Shown here piece by piece: positions 14,254-22,737 of a DNA stretch of 42,117 nucleotides. The position numbers and the translations under genes are program-made. The notes under the pieces were generated by a model. It saw nothing but the letters and a program-made list of their open reading frames with translations. It was not told where the DNA came from and did not search any database. The first letter of the stretch is position 1. Each line of letters begins with the position of its first letter. Source of the DNA: a virus. The DNA lies in IMG/VR virus record IMGVR_UViG_3300000212_000153, positions 1 through 42,117 of that record; one strand, written 5' to 3'.

Positions 14254-15363
14254 TTATTCCTCATAATACTCCATAAGTTCTAATGATTCAGCAACCATTA
14301 AATTAGTGATTCTACCATTATGTGTATATATACCATTTGTGAAATTAGGATCCACGTTATCAAGACCCATATCAGCCAAAACAGCTATATATGGTAATGT
14401 CGCCTTAGTAAGTATGTTAGTAGCACTTTTAGGATATGCACCAGGCATATTAGACACACAATAATGAATAACCCCATGGTGCATAAATACAGGGTTCTGA
14501 TGATTCCTAATATGTGACGTTTCAATGCAACCACCTTGGTCAATAGACACATCAACCACCACTGAACCTTTCCTCATACTTTTTACCATATCTTCAGTAA
14601 CAACAATAGGAGATTTCTTTCCTGGTATTGAAACTGCACCAATAACTAAATCAGCATCTTTAACAGCAGGCTCCAAATTCCATGAAGTGGAACACTTATA
14701 TTCAATAGAAGTATTCATATGACCTCTACTCAAATACTCCCAACGATAATCGGTTTCCAACCCTAAAATAATAACATTAGCACCCATCCCATTTGCCATC
14801 TCAGCCGCATGTCTACCCACAACACCATCACCAACAACTACCACATTACCAGAATTAACACCATTGATTTTTCCCAGTTGGACACCAGACCCATCAAAAA
14901 ACATTGACTTATCTGTATACTGAAGATAATAACTACCAATAGTAACCGCCATATTACCAGCAATAGCAGACATAGGTGACAACAACGGTAAATTACCAAA
15001 ATTATCTGTTATTGATTCATATGCTATGGCAGTAGTATTGGTGGATAATAATTTAAGTGTCAGTTCTTTATCTACACCCGCAAGATGAAGATAAGTAAAT
15101 AATATTTGCCCATTAAAATATTTGTATTCTTCCACTTGAGGTTCTTTAACTTTAACCACAAGATCCGAATCCCATGCATAAAAGTCGTGGCATATTGTCG
15201 CACCGGATGATATGTAATCATCATCCGAATAACCAGAACCAACCCCAGCTTCAAATGTTACACATACAGAGTGACCTCTATCAACCAATTCACGCACACC
15301 ATTTGGGGTAATTGCTACCCTATGTTCGTTTTCCTTTATTTCTTTGATTAATCCAATTTTCAT
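14254..15363 (-). CDS. ald: Alanine dehydrogenase
   Basis: This NAD-dependent enzyme interconverts L-alanine and pyruvate plus ammonia. The 369-residue length is normal. The start MKIGLIKEIKENEHRVAITP holds the conserved Arg15, VKVKEPQ near 70-76 supplies the substrate-binding Lys, and TYLHLAGV near 90-97 the conserved His. The NAD-binding loop VVVGDGVVGRHAAEMA lies near 175-190, followed by VDVSIDQGG and the C-terminal PGAYPKSATNILTKATLPY. The gene overlaps the end of purN by 44 bases. In this setting it could turn alanine into pyruvate for the keto-acid decarboxylase or for the TCA cycle. The related NAD transhydrogenase alpha subunit is longer and less likely. Confidence 0.93.
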   Translation of the reverse strand: MKIGLIKEIKENEHRVAITPNGVRELVDRGHSVCVTFEAGVGSGYSDDDYISSGATICHDFYAWDSDLVVKVKEPQVEEYKYFNGQILFTYLHLAGVDKELTLKLLSTNTTAIAYESITDNFGNLPLLSPMSAIAGNMAVTIGSYYLQYTDKSMFFDGSGVQLGKINGVNSGNVVVVGDGVVGRHAAEMANGMGANVIILGLETDYRWEYLSRGHMNTSIEYKCSTSWNLEPAVKDADLVIGAVSIPGKKSPIVVTEDMVKSMRKGSVVVDVSIDQGGCIETSHIRNHQNPVFMHHGVIHYCVSNMPGAYPKSATNILTKATLPYIAVLADMGLDNVDPNFTNGIYTHNGRITNLMVAESLELMEYYEE

Positions 15364-15967
15364 ATTTAGTCCTCACTGATTCAACTTCCATCAATCTAGG
15401 AAGAATTTCATTAATAACCCCTATATACAATTCAGATTCAGTAGCACGACAAGCATCACCTAACGATTGCACATCATCATTATCTCTAACTAAAACTAAA
15501 TTCTGTTTCAATATCGGTCCAGAATCATATTCATCAGTAACAATATGTACAGTAACTCCTGTAACCTTATCATTAGACTCTAAGACTGATTTATATATAT
15601 CATCACCAAACATATTACCATGTTTAGGCAATAATGATGGATGGATGTTTAATATTCTATTTTCATACCCATTCAATACTATATTATTAACATGTTTCCT
15701 GTATCCAGACAACACTACCAGATCAGTTGCAACTGATTTTAATTTATTAAAAATAGCATTATCTTCGTCATGTAGATTAGTTTTACCAGATATTATAGAA
15801 ACATTAATACCATTATCATGACACCATTGAACTATAGGAGCATCTTTATTATTACATATAACAACACCAACTTCAGCTACAATTCTCCATGAATTAATTG
15901 CTCCTATAACATCCCTAGCCGCAGTACCACCATCTGACGCCAAAAAACTAATAATTGGTGTCTTCAT
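15320..15967 (-). CDS. purN: Phosphoribosylglycinamide formyltransferase, PurN-type
   Basis: PurN transfers a formyl group from 10-formyl-tetrahydrofolate to GAR in purine synthesis. The 215-residue protein has ILNIHPSLLPKHG with catalytic Asn107 and His109, then TGVTVHIVTDEYDSGPILKQ with His141 and Asp148, equivalent to the known Asn-His-Asp catalytic set. The usual N-terminal S-G-x-G-S-N is changed to SDGGTAARD, a divergent phosphate-binding loop. The C-terminus carries an extra basic tail (NWINQRNKGKRT) that overlaps ald. Supply of folate is plausible because a dihydrofolate reductase gene lies in the same window. Confidence 0.88.
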   Translation of the reverse strand: MKTPIISFLASDGGTAARDVIGAINSWRIVAEVGVVICNNKDAPIVQWCHDNGINVSIISGKTNLHDEDNAIFNKLKSVATDLVVLSGYRKHVNNIVLNGYENRILNIHPSLLPKHGNMFGDDIYKSVLESNDKVTGVTVHIVTDEYDSGPILKQNLVLVRDNDDVQSLGDACRATESELYIGVINEILPRLMEVESVRTKYENWINQRNKGKRT

Positions 15968-15971
15968 AATA

Positions 15972-18095
15972 TCACCTCAAATCTTTATCAAAATCATCTA
16001 CCATAATTGCTTCATGTTCTAAAATTCCATCTAATTCGCCTTTCAGATTAGACTCATATGCCCTTTCTAAAATATTTAATGCATCCTTTGTATTAGATGA
16101 TGTAAAAGTTTTATCTGTCAACCTAGACCTTGCATCAAATCCTAATGCAGATTTAATTGAATTAGGAACATTGACCACCGACTTCACCATTCTACTATTC
16201 AACTTATCTGATGGACCCTTATATCTTCTACCAAATGGAAATATCAAACGTCTTAATATAAACCCAATGAACTTTGAAGGATAATTGTCTAAAATGTCCT
16301 CAAACGATTTCTGTATATTATATAATCCAGACTCAGCACCCCATGTAACATATAATATATCATTCTTCTTATCCATATCATCAGTATCTTCGTAACGTTT
16401 TAATACCGCAGATGTCATATACAACTCTGAAAATGCATCTGCAAATCTACCAGTTATTCTTTGTCGTTTCTTAAGATCAGCACCCAACACCGATATACTT
16501 ATATCAGATAACAATGCAAAGTTCTTTGATTCCAATTCAATACGTTTATAATACTTACCAATTTCACATGATGCGTCTTTTGGTTTAGATATAAACATAC
16601 CACCAGTAATATTATGATATAATGACCCAAATATATTACCAATAGTATATTTAAGATGACCCATTAACGCCTTATTAAATGCAATCGCATCACCACATTC
16701 AGCAGAAGTTACTTCATCTTTTATAAATGGATGACACCGTAAAGATCCTTGAGAAAATACAATTAGAGATCTCGTTAATATATTCGCACCCTCAACAGTA
16801 TTAGCAATAGGTTGTGTTATATAATAATTCAATAATAAATTATTAGGACCATCAGATATACCCTTTCCAGCCAAAATGTCCATACCATCAATAATACATT
16901 GTCGCATCCTTTCAGTACATTGATATTTCAACATGGCAGAAATAACAGATGGTTTTTCACCATTTACTATTGCAGTAGTAGTGAGATTACATGCAGACTC
17001 TACAACATATGCTTGTCCAATTATCCTAGACAATGGTTCTTCAATACCCTCCATCTTAGAAATTGGGATTTTAAATTGTTTTCGTATTTTAGAGTATGCA
17101 GTAGTAACTTTTAATGTATGTTTGATACCAGCCATAGATAATGATGGTAATGATATTGCCCTACCAGCCGCAAGACAAGCCATTAACATTCTCCAACCCT
17201 TTCCTACCCCATCAATTCCACCTATAACATGATTCAATGGTAAAAATACATCTTTACCATAATTTGGTCCATTCATAAATGCTTGTCTGGCAGGGTAATG
17301 TCTGCGACCTATACGAACACCCTTAGTATCAGTTGGAACTAATACTAAACTTATACCCTCAACAGGAGGCGAATGCTCAGATTCTTTCAATAACTCATCA
17401 GGATCCACAATATGACACGCAACACCAAGTAATGTAGATACTGGTCCAAGTGTGATATATCGTTTTTCCCAATTTAATCTAATACCTAATACCTTTTCAC
17501 CGTCATATTCCCCATATTCAACAACACCATAATCTTCCATCGCCGCAGCATCTGAACCAGAATATGGTCCTGTTAATGCAAATGCCGGTATATCTTTACC
17601 TGATGATAATGTAGGTAACCATTTATCTTTTTGTTCTTGTGTGCCAAACTCATACAGTAATTCACCAGGACCCAAAGAATTTGGAACCATAGTAGTAATT
17701 GCTAATGATATACTTCTTGATGCTAAAATTGATATGATACACGATTGTGCATATGCTGAAAATTCCAAACCACCATATTCTTTCTTGATATTAAGTGCAA
17801 AAAAACCATTATCTTTTAAATAATTCCACACATCAACTGGTAAATCTTTATGTATAACATTAACTTCCCAATCAGACACCATTTCACAAACAGTATCAAC
17901 TTCAGAATTAATGAAATCGTGTTCTTCTTGTGTTAATTTAGTTTGTTCTGTATTTAATAGTATATCCCAGTTTGGTCTACCACCAAATAACTCAGATTCC
18001 CACCATACTGTACCGGCATCTAAAGCCTCTCTTTCAGTATTTGATATCTTTGGTAATATCTTTTGGAATAATTTCATACCATATTCATTCATCAT
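15972..18095 (-). CDS. fadE: FadE-type acyl-CoA dehydrogenase
   Basis: First step of beta-oxidation: FAD-dependent oxidation of acyl-CoA to trans-2-enoyl-CoA. The 707-residue protein has an N-terminal helical domain (GFFALNIKKEYGGLEFSAYA near 95-115), the FadE signature FALTGPYSGSDAAAMEDYG near 172-190 and LNWEKRYITLGPVSTLLGVA. The catalytic-Glu region NTVEGANILTR is near residue 434, and a C-terminal domain of FadE type contains RFADAFSELYMTSAVLKRY. It lacks the N-terminal transmembrane helices of the roughly 814-residue E. coli FadE, so it is probably soluble or peripheral. It lies upstream of purN and ald in one unit. Confidence 0.92.
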   Translation of the reverse strand: MMNEYGMKLFQKILPKISNTEREALDAGTVWWESELFGGRPNWDILLNTEQTKLTQEEHDFINSEVDTVCEMVSDWEVNVIHKDLPVDVWNYLKDNGFFALNIKKEYGGLEFSAYAQSCIISILASRSISLAITTMVPNSLGPGELLYEFGTQEQKDKWLPTLSSGKDIPAFALTGPYSGSDAAAMEDYGVVEYGEYDGEKVLGIRLNWEKRYITLGPVSTLLGVACHIVDPDELLKESEHSPPVEGISLVLVPTDTKGVRIGRRHYPARQAFMNGPNYGKDVFLPLNHVIGGIDGVGKGWRMLMACLAAGRAISLPSLSMAGIKHTLKVTTAYSKIRKQFKIPISKMEGIEEPLSRIIGQAYVVESACNLTTTAIVNGEKPSVISAMLKYQCTERMRQCIIDGMDILAGKGISDGPNNLLLNYYITQPIANTVEGANILTRSLIVFSQGSLRCHPFIKDEVTSAECGDAIAFNKALMGHLKYTIGNIFGSLYHNITGGMFISKPKDASCEIGKYYKRIELESKNFALLSDISISVLGADLKKRQRITGRFADAFSELYMTSAVLKRYEDTDDMDKKNDILYVTWGAESGLYNIQKSFEDILDNYPSKFIGFILRRLIFPFGRRYKGPSDKLNSRMVKSVVNVPNSIKSALGFDARSRLTDKTFTSSNTKDALNILERAYESNLKGELDGILEHEAIMVDDFDKDLR

Positions 18096-18106
18096 ATATC
18101 ATACCT

Positions 18107-18277
18107 CTAAAATAAAATAAAATCTACCACCCATACTATTATATATAACATTAATGGCATACCAAATGTCAATACAGACATCCAAACCGACTTAGTAACA
18201 GATTTACACAACCCATTACATTGATAATTAATCTTTTCCCGTACTCTCTCCATACTTGACTGTACTATTTCGTTCAC
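18107..18277 (-). CDS. Small membrane protein before fadE
   Basis: A frame from GTG at 18277 (VNEIVQSSMERVREKINYQC), or from an internal ATG at 18253, ends 12 bases before the fadE start. It has a charged N-terminal half and one C-terminal hydrophobic helix (MPLMLYIIVWVVDFILF). The fadE ribosome binding site AGAGGT overlaps its stop codon. It might tether something to the inner membrane. Start choice uncertain. Confidence 0.45.
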   Translation of the reverse strand: MNEIVQSSMERVREKINYQCNGLCKSVTKSVWMSVLTFGMPLMLYIIVWVVDFILF

Positions 18278-18395
18278 TTTCTTTCTTCTCCGTTTTTTGT
18301 TTATTATTAAATATGATATCCCAATTATCTCTATATTTTTTGTTATTTATTTTAGATTTTATAGAATCTCCTGTTATATCATTCTTCGTCGTCAT
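18228..18395 (-). CDS. Small polar protein, 55 aa
   Basis: ATG at 18395, overlapping the end of the coiled-coil gene by 17 bases, opens MTTKNDITGDSIKSKINNKK and ends KYGESTGKD. It is lysine- and asparagine-rich and likely disordered. The frame overlaps the next small gene by about 50 bases, which makes one of the two less certain. Confidence 0.4.
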   Translation of the reverse strand: MTTKNDITGDSIKSKINNKKYRDNWDIIFNNKQKTEKKESERNSTVKYGESTGKD

Positions 18396-18687
18396 TTTCT
18401 ATTTTTCTGTTTAATTTTTCTATTTTTCTGTTTAATTTGTCGCGATTCCGTTTAAGAGATTTAATCTCACGTTTTAAGTTTCTCACATCATCCAAATACC
18501 GGTTTGCATCATTTATATCACCACATTTAGCCTCCATACGATTACCAATGCTCTGTAATTCCTCCAGTAATCCCATAACAATTGAAAAGTTTCGTGTTTT
18601 ATAACAAGAACGCATTTCATCTATCACAGTACAAAAATATCTATTTGCCATAAATTCCTCCTCATCTATCCAAATTTCTTTTTTCAT
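18379..18687 (-). CDS. Coiled-coil protein, 102 aa
   Basis: The product starts MKKEIWIDEEEFMANRYFCT. Its C-terminal half, from LDDVRNLKREIKSLKRNRDK onward, is a heptad-like charged coiled coil ending with a duplicated unit RKIEKLNRKIE. The duplication is visible in DNA as two copies of CTATTTTTCTGTTTAATTT in tandem, probably from replication slippage. Function unknown; it overlaps the upstream gene. Confidence 0.6.
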   Translation of the reverse strand: MKKEIWIDEEEFMANRYFCTVIDEMRSCYKTRNFSIVMGLLEELQSIGNRMEAKCGDINDANRYLDDVRNLKREIKSLKRNRDKLNRKIEKLNRKIENDDEE

Positions 18688-18901
18688 ATATTGTTACCCC
18701 CGATTCAGTTTCAATCCATACCTTTGCCCCACATGGCAAAGGATTGTCCGGACGATATATTACTCTACAGGGTCCCAATACATCAACCTCATGAGCATAT
18801 TTATTATCTTTATATGTCTTACAAGTTAAAACTGGGTCACGTGACCCAGTTTTATCATTACGTTTAATTACATGTTGATTTACATGTATCTTTGTTTTCA
18901 T
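18662..18901 (-). CDS. Conserved-looking phage protein, 79 aa
   Basis: The ATG at 18901 is chosen; it lies one base past the stop of the CobT-like gene. The protein starts MKTKIHVNQHVIKRNDKTGS and contains DPVLTCKTYKDNKYAHEVDV, GPCRVIYRPDNPLPCGAKVW and IETESGVTIYEKR. I recall this pattern from marine phage proteins of unknown role. It looks like a small beta barrel with Cys residues. A 26-bp perfect palindrome sits in its coding region. Confidence 0.65.
   Translation of the reverse strand: MKTKIHVNQHVIKRNDKTGSRDPVLTCKTYKDNKYAHEVDVLGPCRVIYRPDNPLPCGAKVWIETESGVTIYEKRNLDR
18828..18853. repeat. 26-bp perfect palindrome inside a small gene
   Basis: AAAACTGGGTCAC is followed directly by GTGACCCAGTTTT. 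As RNA it can form a stem with T-runs on either strand, like a bidirectional terminator, though it lies early in a coding region. It may attenuate transcription between the CobT-like gene and fadE or be a protein-binding site. Confidence 0.7.
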
Positions 18902-18902
18902 A

Positions 18903-21083
18903 TTAAGCAACCATTCTTGCAAATTCTTGTGCAATCAACTTGTTAGATTTCTTGTTCTTTTGGAACTTTTTAAAATCACGTTTGATTGTATTCATTCTCT
19001 TACGGTCTGTTGTAAACAAAGGATCATCATCAGCAACTGTTACAAATTCATCATCTTCTGCCTGTAACCGTTTATCATGAACCACAATGTAACGGTCATA
19101 AAACTCATTATCCGAATCAATTTTATCATGAACAATATATCCCACTTTTGGATTAACCAATTTACGATATGATGTTAAGAAAAAACCAATTACATTATAT
19201 CGTTTTCGTAATGCATCAAACATCGCCTTTTGATATAATTTAGTTCTTGAATAATATGAATAAATACCACCCACGTTCGCCTCAAGTCTACCATAACCTT
19301 CAACATCAAAAACTACAACCTTTTGATCACCATAACCCAAACTTTTAGTTCTGATATCTTGTGCCTGACCATCAGTCAGGAAAACCACATTCATCTTTTC
19401 AGTATTATGTTTCTTAACAAAATCATCCGCAAGAATTAATGAGTAAGCAGCAGTTTCAATTAATGGTGTTCCACCCATTGAAAACAGTTTCTCTTTCATC
19501 CAAGCATTACCACCTGTCAATGTTTCAGAAGAAAACATAACTCGTTGAGTCATTTTGTTCTGTTTACTCGTTGTCCAACTAGAATCGGCAATTTTAATCA
19601 TTCCTAATGCATAATTGGCAAGGTCATATTTACCATAATCTTCACCTTTACCAAACATGTTTCTTTTGCCATTATCTTTCCATTTTTTACCATTAGTAGT
19701 AAATGTATATAATTCATATGGAATACCAACACGTTTCGCAAACATAATCAAAATAACAGACTGTTTTACGGTTTCATATAAACGACCCCACATAGAACTA
19801 GAGAAATCAACATACATCAATAATCCATGATTCTTAGCATCAGGAAATGACATGATTGACTTGAAAATATGATCGTCTAACTTATATTGCCACAATTTAT
19901 CCACATCAATTGAACCACTTGTAGACTGTCTTGCCTTTCTTGATTCCATTGCAGATTTACGAAGTTCAAATTGTTGAACCATAGCATTTACTGCGGGTTT
20001 AACATCACGAATAAACTCTTTATATCTTACATTAATGAACTCATCATGATAAATTTGCATAGCGGGTTGATTATTCTTCATTTCTAAGAATTCAGTATAA
20101 CTTCTCTCCACCTCTTCATCAGTATATAAAAACTCATTAACCAATTGTTCCTTTGTGAATTTAAGATATGAAGTACCATCACCCTCATTAATCATCTTAT
20201 TTTCATTCTTTCTAAATGCATCATCAGTAACAGAATGATATGGATCTTCACCAGTAGTATCACCAGTATCAGAAAGTCCACCACCAGAAGAGGAAGAAAC
20301 ATTATCTTCTTCAACACTATTATCATCAGTAGCATTAGCATCAGCATCAGTATCAGAAGAACCAGATTCTAATGAGTCATCACCATCTTCTGAAGCTTCA
20401 GTATCACCAACATCAGAATTTAAACTTTCAGACAATCCTGAAGAATCTTCAGATTCTTCAGATTCTTCTGAATCACCAGAACCATCACTTGATTGTTGCT
20501 GCTGTTGCTGCTGCTGTTCCTGTTGTTCGTCAAGAAACTCCATCAATTCACGTGAAACTCTAACTGTATCATCCCAAGTATCAATTTGAAATACTTTAGA
20601 CATCATAACAGATTCTTTAAATGAAAACTTAATATCAATAGTTTTTGATAACTTAGCCTTCAAATTCAATCTATCAAGAAATCCCAAAGTATCAACATCA
20701 ACATCTTTAATACCAAAGAAATTATCTGCAACTAAATGACGATATCCTTTTAGGAAATCATTAATTAATCCAGGATAAAATTCACGAACAAGACGTTCAA
20801 TACGAACATCTTCAACAATATTTAAAATAGAATGTGGTATATCTTCAATATCAGGTAATAACTTATTTATACTTTCATCATGACTGAAAATACTAGGTGT
20901 ATATAATGCATGACCAACCTCATGTCCAATGAACAGAGTGGCAGCATCTTTATGTTCTTCTTTCAATAATGGCAATCTAAGAATACGATTAGTAGGGTCA
21001 AATGAAGCAGTTCTAAAATTACCCTCAATAACTTCTAAATCTTCTCTTGCCATTAATTTGGAAAGTAGGGAAGTGTTTAACAT
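18903..21083 (-). CDS. CobT-like VWA protein with N-terminal HEVGH motif
   Basis: The 726-residue protein has three parts. The N-terminal region carries FIGHEVGHALY (His54-Glu55-x-x-His58), a zincin-like metal site, with NIVEDVRIERLVREFYPG further on. The middle (about 190-280) is low complexity with polyglutamine and Ser/Asp/Glu runs. The C-terminal VWA domain has a MIDAS motif DFSSSM near 423 and FLTDGQAQD near 566. CobT, the partner of CobS in cobaltochelatase, likewise has an acidic linker and a C-terminal VWA domain. With the CobS-like ATPase at 8109-9263 it probably forms an ATP-driven chaperone-like complex. Cobalt chelation is unproven and no CobN is present. Confidence 0.8.
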   Translation of the reverse strand: MLNTSLLSKLMAREDLEVIEGNFRTASFDPTNRILRLPLLKEEHKDAATLFIGHEVGHALYTPSIFSHDESINKLLPDIEDIPHSILNIVEDVRIERLVREFYPGLINDFLKGYRHLVADNFFGIKDVDVDTLGFLDRLNLKAKLSKTIDIKFSFKESVMMSKVFQIDTWDDTVRVSRELMEFLDEQQEQQQQQQQQSSDGSGDSEESEESEDSSGLSESLNSDVGDTEASEDGDDSLESGSSDTDADANATDDNSVEEDNVSSSSGGGLSDTGDTTGEDPYHSVTDDAFRKNENKMINEGDGTSYLKFTKEQLVNEFLYTDEEVERSYTEFLEMKNNQPAMQIYHDEFINVRYKEFIRDVKPAVNAMVQQFELRKSAMESRKARQSTSGSIDVDKLWQYKLDDHIFKSIMSFPDAKNHGLLMYVDFSSSMWGRLYETVKQSVILIMFAKRVGIPYELYTFTTNGKKWKDNGKRNMFGKGEDYGKYDLANYALGMIKIADSSWTTSKQNKMTQRVMFSSETLTGGNAWMKEKLFSMGGTPLIETAAYSLILADDFVKKHNTEKMNVVFLTDGQAQDIRTKSLGYGDQKVVVFDVEGYGRLEANVGGIYSYYSRTKLYQKAMFDALRKRYNVIGFFLTSYRKLVNPKVGYIVHDKIDSDNEFYDRYIVVHDKRLQAEDDEFVTVADDDPLFTTDRKRMNTIKRDFKKFQKNKKSNKLIAQEFARMVA

Positions 21084-21114
21084 TTAATTTACCTCTTTAT
21101 TAACTTATATAGAG

Positions 21115-21143
21115 AGTATATCATAGTTCTTGACATATGTCAA
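21115..21143 (-). promoter_or_regulatory. Sigma70-type promoter P7 inside a palindrome
   Basis: Minus strand TTGACA (21143-21138), 17-base spacer, TATACT (21120-21115) with an extended TGA. The -35 box is part of a 28-bp perfect palindrome, unlike the other promoters. AAGAGGT precedes the CobT-like ATG. It heads the long unit from the CobT-like gene through fadE, purN and ald. Confidence 0.8.
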
Positions 21144-21150
21144 GAACTAT
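21123..21150. promoter_or_regulatory. 28-bp perfect palindrome, candidate operator
   Basis: ATAGTTCTTGACAT is followed directly by its reverse complement. It covers the -35 box and much of the spacer of promoter P7, so a dimeric repressor bound here would block RNA polymerase. On the minus strand it is not followed by a T-run, so it is a poor terminator for the methyltransferase upstream. Confidence 0.6.
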
Positions 21151-21156
21151 TTTCAT

Positions 21157-22116
21157 TTATTTAGTCAAAAAACTTTCAAGATTATTTATTGTTTTTAATC
21201 TTTCATTTGCGATATGTACATATTTTTGTTCTAATTCACAACCAACATATTTATAACCCAACTCTTTACAAGCTACTAATGTAGTTCCACTTCCAACAAA
21301 AGGATCATAAACTATGCCATCTTCTGGTGTTATCATTTTAATAAGATATTTCATTACATCTATTGGTTTAACAGTTGGATGAGAATTTTCAACTGTTCTA
21401 TTATGTGTTCTTTCTTTAACTGAAGACTTTACATTATAGAAAAATCTTGATGCAGTTCCACTATCTGCATAAGTAGTGTTTCCTAAAAATCTACCACCAC
21501 CAAATACACCACCCTTATATTGTCTGCCTTGATAATCTTCTGTTCCATAATTTCTCGACCAACCGTTACCTCTTTCACCATATTTTGCAAATTCTTCTTC
21601 TATCTCATCACTTCCATCATGCAAAACATTGCCAGGCCATCTACCACACGGCAATCTACTTGCATCAATATTAATTGCACCTACACCATGTTTTTCAATA
21701 TTTTTTGACACACTAGATTCTGTTAATGGTTTTTGTGCAAGTAATATAGGTTCATAACAAGGTTTTAGTCCTGTACCCCAACCCTCCCATTCTGGTAGTT
21801 TTTTACCTATATTACTACTCTTAGGCATACCCATAGAATATAACCACAAGAGTTGGTCACGAATATCCAATCCAGCATCTTCAACTGCAACTACTAATCT
21901 ATGAAATGTTCGTGCTGCACCAAATATTGCAAGATATCCACCAGGCTTTAGGTTTTGTGAAATATTTTTCCAAGTATCTTTATCAAAAGAAACACAATTA
22001 TCATACTTATCCCAAGCATCATAATTAATGCCATAAGGTGGGTCTGTAATTATTGCATCAACTTGATAATCTAGTTTAAGTTGTACAGAACTCTGACAAT
22101 ATATTTTGATATCCAT
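21157..22116 (-). CDS. DNA N6-adenine-type methyltransferase with DPPY motif
   Basis: A 319-residue beta-class methyltransferase: motif IV TDPPYGI at residues 24-30, then FGAARTFHRLVVAVEDAG, and motif I VYDPFVGSGTTLVACKELGY near 275-295. DPPY favours N6-adenine. AGGA six bases upstream supports the ATG at 22116. It overlaps the nuclease-like gene upstream by 41 bases, so the two are co-translated and probably form a second restriction-modification pair. Base recognition is unknown. Confidence 0.87.
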   Translation of the reverse strand: MDIKIYCQSSVQLKLDYQVDAIITDPPYGINYDAWDKYDNCVSFDKDTWKNISQNLKPGGYLAIFGAARTFHRLVVAVEDAGLDIRDQLLWLYSMGMPKSSNIGKKLPEWEGWGTGLKPCYEPILLAQKPLTESSVSKNIEKHGVGAINIDASRLPCGRWPGNVLHDGSDEIEEEFAKYGERGNGWSRNYGTEDYQGRQYKGGVFGGGRFLGNTTYADSGTASRFFYNVKSSVKERTHNRTVENSHPTVKPIDVMKYLIKMITPEDGIVYDPFVGSGTTLVACKELGYKYVGCELEQKYVHIANERLKTINNLESFLTK

Positions 22117-22702
22117 CTACTATCCTATCTATTTTATCTTGTTGTCTTTTTTTAAGAGTAATATGTCTTTCTAATTCTTCTTTCATCATCTTACCCATTT
22201 TACATATCTTTTGTTCTTTTGTCAAGTCAAAAGATTCATTAAATGTGTATACTTTTTCCATTTTACTTTCACATAACATTAACTGTCCTGTACCGTAATT
22301 AAAATTGGTATAGTCCAAATAGTCATAAACATCAAAGAACTTATATACAGGACCATTTGCATCAACACTGAAAACATAATATGAGTCAATTAAATCATTA
22401 TGTAAATAATTAAACAATCTTTTCATAGAACATGTATTTGGTTGGCCATCCTTTTTGTAACCGAATTTTATGTTTACGTAATTGTCCTTATATTTAATGT
22501 CATCACTAGACCGTGTTCCTGTTGGTTTTGCGAAATTATTATCTAAGACAAGTAGTTTTTTTACAAGTACAGCTTCATAAAGACCACTAAACGAATGACC
22601 TACTTCTTTAACATTTGGATTAAAATTTATTTCTTTAAGAATATCAGGAGTTAGTTTCTTAACCAAGTCCATAATGTAAATTTTATCTTCATTTATAATC
22701 AT
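22076..22702 (-). CDS. Putative restriction endonuclease next to methyltransferase
   Basis: The 208-residue protein contains GTRSSDDIKYKDNYVNIKFG (about residues 62-81), which fits a variant PD-(D/E)XK centre: an Asp (68 or 73) followed by Asn77-x-Lys79. FNYLHNDLIDSYYVFSVDA follows. The C-terminal part is a lysine-rich helix with a DRIVDGYQNIL end. Genetic coupling to a methyltransferase supports a nuclease function. The Asn in place of Glu/Asp could mean reduced activity or a different family, so this call is moderate. It starts about 30 bases after promoter P8. Confidence 0.55.
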   Translation of the reverse strand: MIINEDKIYIMDLVKKLTPDILKEINFNPNVKEVGHSFSGLYEAVLVKKLLVLDNNFAKPTGTRSSDDIKYKDNYVNIKFGYKKDGQPNTCSMKRLFNYLHNDLIDSYYVFSVDANGPVYKFFDVYDYLDYTNFNYGTGQLMLCESKMEKVYTFNESFDLTKEQKICKMGKMMKEELERHITLKKRQQDKIDRIVDGYQNILSEFCTT

Positions 22703-22737
22703 AACAATATTTTATCTCAATTAACTCAACAGACTAT

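Noticed and set aside
18144-18172. TTGACA with a possible -10 upstream of fadE
   Set aside because: At 17-base spacing the -10 would be GTTATA and better boxes need 19-21 bases; it lies inside a small gene and lacks the features of P1-P10.
20372-20563. A His/Asn/Leu-rich 63-aa plus-strand frame
   Set aside because: It is the antisense shadow of the Ser/Asp/Glu/Gln-rich linker of the CobT-like gene.
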